Of a DNA stretch of 64,000 bases, positions 57,836-64,000 are shown one piece after another. Below the pieces are notes generated by a model that was given only the letters and a program-made list of their open reading frames with translations, made no database searches and was not told the DNA's origin. The translations under genes and the position numbers were made by a program. Each line of letters begins with the position of its first letter. Within the stretch, counting starts at the first letter, position 1. The stretch is from Microthyrium microscopicum (lineage: Eukaryota > Ascomycota > Dothideomycetes > Microthyriales > Microthyriaceae), in assembly GCA_010405405.1 (NCBI GenBank), contig MU004231.1:4142884-4206883 (forward strand), read 5' to 3'.

Positions 57836-60576
57836 GACTACATCTGATAATGATGAAGAATTTGTTTTTGAACAGTGGCTTGGTTTAAGTGAATTGGAAT
57901 ATCACTTCAATCTGTACCAATGGTCAGCTCAATCTTCACAAAAGTCGTCAAGCGAGACATGCATGGCATTGAATTTCTTTGAAGTCAATGGATATGAGTC
58001 ACGATACTGCTAGTTCAGACAAAATCCGTGCCGTAACTAGCCACATGTCTATCCGAATGAAAACAATACAAAACAGAAACAGTGACCGAAATAAATCAAA
58101 AGTACAACTCCCAGGGCGCAAGATTCCAAACTAGGAGAGATATCATACCTTGCCTGAAAGCTCAACGATTGATATGTTCCTGTCCAACGGGCCAATGGCT
58201 CGTGCGAGTCTTGAAGTTCATCGGCAAAGTTGGTTCTTTGAATGTTTCTTGAAATAGTTCCTAGTGCCAAGAGACGTCTATTTGACTACGTTTCTCTCGG
58301 TGACCGAGCGTTGCATTGAACAGCCGGCGCACAAGATGGTATATGGACAGATATTACGAGCACACCCCGACGTACGATGATGGCATCTGTCTGCACCCGG
58401 CGAACTGGAGCGAAAAAGTGGGGGTGGGTTTTCTGGGGGTTGTTGTTTTTGATTTATTCCAGCCGGAAAACACGGTTGGTAAGGAATTGTCGATGGTAGT
58501 TATACGATCTTTGGAATGGTGAGACGCAAGGTTAACTGAGTCGTTGGTCAGACGGTCTTGTCCGATTGATGGTGTAGTAATTGATGGAAGGCCTGGAAGG
58601 AAGGAGGAAGAGTGAAGTTAAGGTAAAGTTTTTTTTCTTCAGCTTCTCAGCACAACACCAGTACCTTTCTGAATGATTTGAACTAGTGATCGGGCTGATA
58701 GTGGCGGGTATTAGATGCCCAGTGGAGACAGTCTACGCGATAATGGGAAGAGGAAAAAGTTGTCTAGGCTGGGCGGAGCCAGACACCTTGTCTGCTGCTA
58801 TCAAAACCTTGCCAGGGACTGTCTTCTTTTTCCCATCGCAATTGTAACGAAAAGAAAGGACGGAAGGAAAGATGGAATTACGCGTGCTACTCTACTCAGA
58901 TATCAAGCTAAAGACCGAACGATCGTCAACAACCCCATATCAGCAGTAAGCTTGCGTTGTTTCTCAGAGAGATTCCCCCGATTGGGACGGTTTACAATGG
59001 ATCTACAAAGATGCTTAGGCTGACAGTATTTGCATGAATGAAATCGAGGCCACCGGCCAACACACCAACAAAACACCATGCAAAAGGCTGGATGCTTTCT
59101 TCAGTACTGCTCCCTGTCTGCATCTCGCCTGGTTTTTTTTGCGGGGTATCGCGGCACACTTGTGGTTCAGCAGATTGCTTTTTCCTCTCTCCCCAGATCA
59201 CCAATATTCAGACTCCAGAACCTTTAACCTCCATCTCCATCTCCAACTCCATCTCCCTATTCAATAAGGGCAGTTCCATAGACAGCTCTAGAGAATGCTA
59301 GCAGAAGATGGCGGCATTTTGAACCATCCATGCAATCAACCCTCCAAGAAAACCGCCCCGACATTCGCCCTTCAACGTGGATCAATCGGCATCTTCTCTC
59401 CTCTTTCAATCCCCAGCGTCTTCGGTCTGCAAAGGGTCTTCCCGCCCAATGACTTGCATGCTCCTGCAGCACTCAACTCAGCCAGCCACCCTGCTAACTA
59501 CATCTTCCAACTGCCACAACATATCCGTTCTCGGCATACTCAGACTACCTCGTAGATTTCGACATCATGCTAGTAGCATGCGTAGAAGTATCATCACTAA
59601 CAACAGAGCACAGTCCAAGGCTAGAGTACAGGTAGCTTTACTAAGATACCCAACACCTTGTTTCCGCAAATTATCTCCATCTCAGACACTCAGTACCAGG
59701 ACGCTGGATAAACGAATAGGCACTTCTCCCGCCCTCCCCGAGCCATGGGAAACTCGACGCGCAAGAGTACAGAAATAGGCAAAAGAGTTACAAAGTTGCC
59801 AGGTACCCCAGCAAACCACCGGTAAATGTTCAATTGACCCAACTTGCCTTGCTTGCCTTGCTTGCCCAAGACCACCAGCGTACATAGCGTTAAAGAGTGG
59901 CGTGGTTCGTGAACAACGACCTTGCATGCATCAATAGGGCGTGGGGGCGCATACGTAGTCGTGGGATGCGAGAGATGAAGGCAGCTGACCAGACCAGCAG
60001 GGCAAAGCAGGTAGGGAGCGAGATTGGCGATAGAAATGAGTTTGGGGCTTGACACATTTTGTATTGGTATGATGTTCGGAGAAAGAAGTTGGAGCTACGG
60101 GATAAGTTGGAATGAAATAGGTCATGCCTAGAACATTATCGTCTGAGAACGATTCTCTATGATCATAATAAGTGAGGTCTACAAGAATACTGAATGCGAT
60201 TGAAATGAAAGCAGTCCTGCTTTAAGAAGTGTTATATCAGATATCGGATTCGATGGCAGTATCTCCCAAAGTGCCCATTGATTCCACCATCAAAGACCAA
60301 TTTTATATTATACATATCGATTCAATTATTAGTTATTTATTCCTACACTAGAGTGTTCCTATATCCCACCTATGCCGCCCCAGTGGTATACCTCCCTATA
60401 CACTATAATCTCAACCAACGCCCAACACAAAAAGCTATGCAGGATATCAATCAGACTTTATGTATATGTTGCTGAACAACCCATTTCCCAAACAAACGAA
60501 ACGAAAGAAAAAACCGCCCTTCAAATGATCCATCCTCTCAACATCCTTATACCACATTCTTCGACAATCTACTTGT
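57836..60576. other. 2.7-kb gene-poor interval
   Basis: No convincing gene between the CASTOR-like gene and the 3' end of the large disordered-protein gene. Short frames lack ATG, signal or coding bias. Pyrimidine-rich stretches near 59180-59270 and CTTGC repeats near 59844-59868 are simple-sequence DNA. Confidence 0.45.
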
Positions 60577-63500
60577 TTACTTCTTAATCCCCATCATCTT
60601 CCTAAATCGACTACCAAACTTCTTCTTACCCTCTGGCACCATCATCTTAGTATCCTGCTCAACGTCTGGTCCCTTGCCGTTGGCATCTACCAGTATCCGG
60701 TCATCAATCGGTGCTCCATTCGTGGTTGCTTCCGTCTGCAGTTGATTGCTTAGCACGTCGTTTGCTGAGCTGCGTCGTTGACCCATATCTATGCGTGCGC
60801 CGAGTGGCCGACGGTCCACTGGTCCATCTGCGCTAATTGGACGGTCGTTGAGATCGCCAAAACGCGGTGGTGCGAGTGGCCATTCGTTTTGTGTCGGCGC
60901 GAGTGGGGAGTTCTTGTTTCGCTTCTTACGTAGTAGTTTTGTTGCGCGCTGTGGGCTAGGTGTGATTGGCGACGCGGGTCTGGGTGATACTACGCGTGCT
61001 GGAGATGCTACGCGTGCTGGAGATGCTACGCGTGCTGGAGATGCTACGCGTGCTGGAGATGCTACGCGTGCTGGAGATGCTACCCGTGGCGGAGATGCTG
61101 AGACCGCGGGTACTGCTGGCACAGGAGGCACGGGTGGTGCATCTTTTGACGAGGGCTTTTGACCTCGATGTAAGAAGGACCAGCGTTTGTGGCTACTGGG
61201 CCGTTTGGGTGCGAATTTGCTGGAAGCCAGACCAGTGTCTACGACGCCAGGGCTGTGCGCCTTATCGACGTCTTGCACGGTTGGTACTGGAGGCATATCC
61301 AGGTCGCTGTCTTCGAGATCAGTTGAGTCGGCGTCATCGCGGCGACGTGGGATGCCACGGACTGGAGCAAGTCTGGGCGGCTGTGATGCTATAGGACTAG
61401 ATGGCATATCATCGTCAGAGTCGTCAAAGCGGCTGACAAACTGGCGGCGAGGGGTCACATCTTCGTCGCTATCACCGCCAAACCGGCTTTGTTGTATCTG
61501 CTGTGGCTGAGGAGCCTTCTTGTTGCTTCGCGTAAAAGGATTGAAGCGGGCCAAGCTTGAAGACCTACTCGAGGATCTCTTCTTGGGATTGTAGTTGTCG
61601 TCTGAGAACGACCGTGGAGGCATACTATTGCGCATAGATGGTCGCATTCGGACTTGAGCTGAACCTACTGGCGATACAGATCGAACGGAGAATGCTCGAT
61701 CATTATTGGATCGCACGGAGAATGGTCGACCATCATTCGGCGCTACATCCATACTTCCCGCGCGAAGGCTTTTCCGCATAGACATTTGTCCGAATCCGCG
61801 TGGTGATGCTGCTCTTTGTCGCTTGAAACTGCTTGCAGAATCCGCACTACCACTGCGACGTAGAGTTGGAGCTAGCACGTTCTGCTTTGGCTTATTCTGG
61901 CGCAATGTTCTAGTCTCTCGTGGCGATCCTGTAGTGGCACTTGGTGTATCTCTTAACGTATTTCTTGGACTCCATTTAGACTGCTGAAGTGACGAGCTTG
62001 CTTTGGAGTTGCTGGTAGCCTTGACCGGTTTGGTCCTTATTTGTCTAGACTCTGTTGATTTGGTCGGCTTGACGGGCTCCACATCCTCGTCGTTGTGTTC
62101 ATGGCCTTCACTGTTCAAACGAGCCTCATCTAACCTCTTCTCCAAAGTTATTGTGTCCACACTATCCATGCTGACCAATGGAGGCTTCGTTTCCTTATCT
62201 AGCGCCTTTGAAGCTTTGGAGACTTGCGCTGGCGTGGATTCTTCCAATATTCGATCAAGACTCGCAAACCCACCGTTGTCGAAATCTTCTTCAGCATCCT
62301 CATAAACACTGTCATCATCTTCAGAGGATGATTCGTTCGGCTCCTCAACGATCGTTTGTTTCGAGATGGTGGGTGTAACAAAGGTCACACTTGGCTTCTT
62401 TTCATGATGGGAAGACGAAGCAGTTTCAGGTTCTGCAAAAGTCTCTGGAAATGCGCCAGGAATAGCCCAATCTTCAATCTCGGTAGCGGGTGTTGGAGGT
62501 TGCAACGTAATATCTGGTGCTGTGAGAGCAATAGACACAGCGGTCGTGGTCGATTCTGCTTCCGCGGCTTGCTTTACAGGGTCAGCAATAGTAGAGGACT
62601 GTGCCGGCTCCTTTTCGAATGTGTTGGTCTCTGGCTGACGACCTTCGCCGCTTTCGTCATCAGAGGATTGAGCATTCTCTCCAGGAAGCAATGGGCTATG
62701 ATCTCCATCAAGATGTTTTGTCCCATCAGCATCTTCGCGCCTAGCTCCTTTTCCAGCAAGCAAGCTTTGTCTAAGAATGCCGTTAGATCCGGACTCTTTG
62801 GAGTCCGCGTGAGCACTCAATAGACCTCCAATCCTTTCATCTGCAGACGCCTCTGTCTGTTCACGGCTAGGGTCTCGAACACTTCCAAATGATGGTAGTG
62901 CTCGTCTTGGTTTCATGATTTCATCCAAATCCTCGTCAAAGGTGTGATGAAGTTTGACTGGCGTAGGCGGCGCATATCTCGAAGTTTTCATCCCATCAGA
63001 TCTCTCGGATTCTTCGCCTGGAGTGACTTCAAGATTGATTCTCACAGATTTCTTCCGCTTTGCCTCTGTAGGACTTTGCGCCCTGGGTGAGTCCAGTTTT
63101 GTTGGCACCAACATAGGCGATTGTCCTGCCTTTTTCAACGCCGACTTGGCTGGTGATGCTGTTCGCTCTGGAGGTATATGACGTTGACCGTTCATCAAGA
63201 CTGTTGCGCCATCAAAATGTGCTGCGCGTGGTGGACTCATTGAAGGCGTTCGTGATTTGGAGGTTCTCTGATTTTTATCTTTCACAGGACTTAGTTGTGT
63301 GGTGGGCAATTTGAAATTCTCTCCTATTTCCTCAGCATGACCTTGTGGTTTGTCCTGATGATTGCCATCTGTAAGAACATCCTGGTGTGAGAACTTTGCG
63401 CCAGTCATTTGTGTATCTCCATCACCCGCATTATCGTCGATTATAAGTAGTCGTTGCGATGGCTGAGGGGCTATCGGATCAACTGCAGTTGATTCACTCC

Positions 63501-64000
63501 ATCTTGAAGATTCCAATCCACTTGTTTCCGATACAGGGCTGCCAGGTTCTTGAATGTGAGTTACCGGCTTTGGCTCAAAAGCAGGTGCTAAGATGCCACC
63601 TGACCTGAGTATTTGTTGTTTTGGCTGAGGCGCAGCTATGGCAGACTTCACAGATGGCGTGTCATGCCTTGGTGCATTTCCAGTGACGACGGGCCCAGTA
63701 AACCAGCCACCCCTTCGAGGCGGGCGCTGCGCGACACTTGAGCTTGTTGGTGAAGAGTTTTGTGGTGACATGGGGCGTGAGAAGTTAACCGAGCGCCTAC
63801 TATTCTCTCGAGAAAGCTCCTGCAGTTGTGGTAAACGATTTACAGGCTTCGTTGTTGACCTGCGGCTTCCTTCGTCCAAGCTTGTTCCACGTTGATTCGA
63901 CCTTCCTGGGGAAGAGACGCCTTTTGAGGTCTGCTCCAAGCTAGATGATCTAGGTCGGCCTCCTCCGTATTTTCCCTGCAACTGCTGAGGTATGGACGGA
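60577..64000 (-). CDS. large disordered protein, C-terminal part (runs off the window)
   Basis: The frame is open from the stop at 60577 to the window edge, so the N-terminus is missing; at least 1140 residues are visible. Composition is Ser, Pro, Arg, Glu and Lys-rich with no folded domain, no membrane segment and no signal. It carries many SP/TP sites (SPRRSPV-like contexts, KSALKKAG, TPSMSPPR) suitable for proline-directed kinases, acidic patches (SSEDDDSVYEDAEEDFD) and a run of exact ASPARV repeats encoded at 60991-61098. The C-terminus is a basic patch, KKKFGSRFRKMMGIKK, which could bind membrane or a partner. Not recognised as a named family; likely a scaffold or cytoskeletal/polarity regulator, but this is a guess from composition. 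Confidence 0.7.
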   Translation of the reverse strand, partial: PSIPQQLQGKYGGGRPRSSSLEQTSKGVSSPGRSNQRGTSLDEGSRRSTTKPVNRLPQLQELSRENSRRSVNFSRPMSPQNSSPTSSSVAQRPPRRGGWFTGPVVTGNAPRHDTPSVKSAIAAPQPKQQILRSGGILAPAFEPKPVTHIQEPGSPVSETSGLESSRWSESTAVDPIAPQPSQRLLIIDDNAGDGDTQMTGAKFSHQDVLTDGNHQDKPQGHAEEIGENFKLPTTQLSPVKDKNQRTSKSRTPSMSPPRAAHFDGATVLMNGQRHIPPERTASPAKSALKKAGQSPMLVPTKLDSPRAQSPTEAKRKKSVRINLEVTPGEESERSDGMKTSRYAPPTPVKLHHTFDEDLDEIMKPRRALPSFGSVRDPSREQTEASADERIGGLLSAHADSKESGSNGILRQSLLAGKGARREDADGTKHLDGDHSPLLPGENAQSSDDESGEGRQPETNTFEKEPAQSSTIADPVKQAAEAESTTTAVSIALTAPDITLQPPTPATEIEDWAIPGAFPETFAEPETASSSHHEKKPSVTFVTPTISKQTIVEEPNESSSEDDDSVYEDAEEDFDNGGFASLDRILEESTPAQVSKASKALDKETKPPLVSMDSVDTITLEKRLDEARLNSEGHEHNDEDVEPVKPTKSTESRQIRTKPVKATSNSKASSSLQQSKWSPRNTLRDTPSATTGSPRETRTLRQNKPKQNVLAPTLRRSGSADSASSFKRQRAASPRGFGQMSMRKSLRAGSMDVAPNDGRPFSVRSNNDRAFSVRSVSPVGSAQVRMRPSMRNSMPPRSFSDDNYNPKKRSSSRSSSLARFNPFTRSNKKAPQPQQIQQSRFGGDSDEDVTPRRQFVSRFDDSDDDMPSSPIASQPPRLAPVRGIPRRRDDADSTDLEDSDLDMPPVPTVQDVDKAHSPGVVDTGLASSKFAPKRPSSHKRWSFLHRGQKPSSKDAPPVPPVPAVPAVSASPPRVASPARVASPARVASPARVASPARVASPARVVSPRPASPITPSPQRATKLLRKKRNKNSPLAPTQNEWPLAPPRFGDLNDRPISADGPVDRRPLGARIDMGQRRSSANDVLSNQLQTEATTNGAPIDDRILVDANGKGPDVEQDTKMMVPEGKKKFGSRFRKMMGIKK
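60991..61098. repeat. 18-bp tandem repeat, five exact copies plus one variant
   Basis: TACGCGTGCTGGAGATGC is repeated five times without change at 60991-61080, followed by a variant copy at 61081-61098. On the minus strand it encodes ASPARV units. Identity at every base, including third positions, points to recent expansion, and copy number is likely to vary between strains. Confidence 0.95.

Noticed and set aside
60991-61098. Regular short repeats that might be a CRISPR array.
   Set aside because: Units are directly adjacent with no spacers, are in a coding frame, and the genome is fungal.

Overview
This 64-kb window is nuclear DNA of a filamentous ascomycete (Pezizomycotina). The signs are many introns of about 45-115 nt with GT...CTAAC...AG signals, fungus-specific genes (SHO1, CYK3, TRI12-type transporter, AA9 monooxygenase, RO10 dynactin subunit), and an AT-rich DNA transposon with RIP-like decay. 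I cannot name the genus. Exon models below were worked out by hand from splice signals, reading phase and recalled family conservation; no alignment was run.

Layout. 1-6.9 kb: a possible small secreted peptide, cytochrome c oxidase subunit 6, proteasome alpha-4, mitochondrial D-2-hydroxyglutarate dehydrogenase and a CHY zinc-finger protein. 7.5-11.3 kb: a WD40/inositol polyphosphate 5-phosphatase. 11.3-14.9 kb: a long gene-free stretch with hairpins. 14.9-19.5 kb: an HDA1-complex subunit 2/3-like gene that appears to read through an intron into a Gln-rich, C2H2-finger and AT-hook region. 19.6-19.8 kb: three tandem hairpin repeats. 20.3-26.2 kb: transaldolase, Cu/Zn superoxide dismutase and Tudor-SN. 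26.4-29.3 kb: a five-exon gene with a fungal STAND-type N-terminal domain, head-to-head with an unknown ORF. 30.4-34.5 kb: SHO1 and the RO10 dynactin subunit. 34.9-41.8 kb: vacuolar amino-acid transporter, short-chain dehydrogenase, TRI12-family MFS pump and an AIM6-like phosphodiesterase. 42.3-50 kb: a secreted AA9 monooxygenase, a RIP-degraded pogo/Fot1-like transposon with nearly perfect 44-bp inverted repeats, and a Ser-rich cell-wall protein with CBM18 and two PAN-like modules. 50.3-57.8 kb: CYK3, nitronate monooxygenase and a CASTOR-like ACT-domain protein. 60.6-64 kb: the C-terminal part of a large disordered protein that runs off the window.

Most of the window is housekeeping (respiration, pentose phosphate pathway, proteasome, oxidative-stress defence, cytokinesis, osmosensing, dynein transport). 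The accessory part is 38-50 kb, where a transporter, a secreted phosphodiesterase, a secreted LPMO and a chitin-binding surface protein flank the transposon. No tRNA, rRNA or CRISPR array was recognised. The observations most worth checking are the HDA3-C2H2-AT-hook fusion, the 5-nt first coding exon of the CHY gene, the GC-AG and other unusual donors, the three tandem hairpins and the transposon whose ends escaped the decay of its interior.
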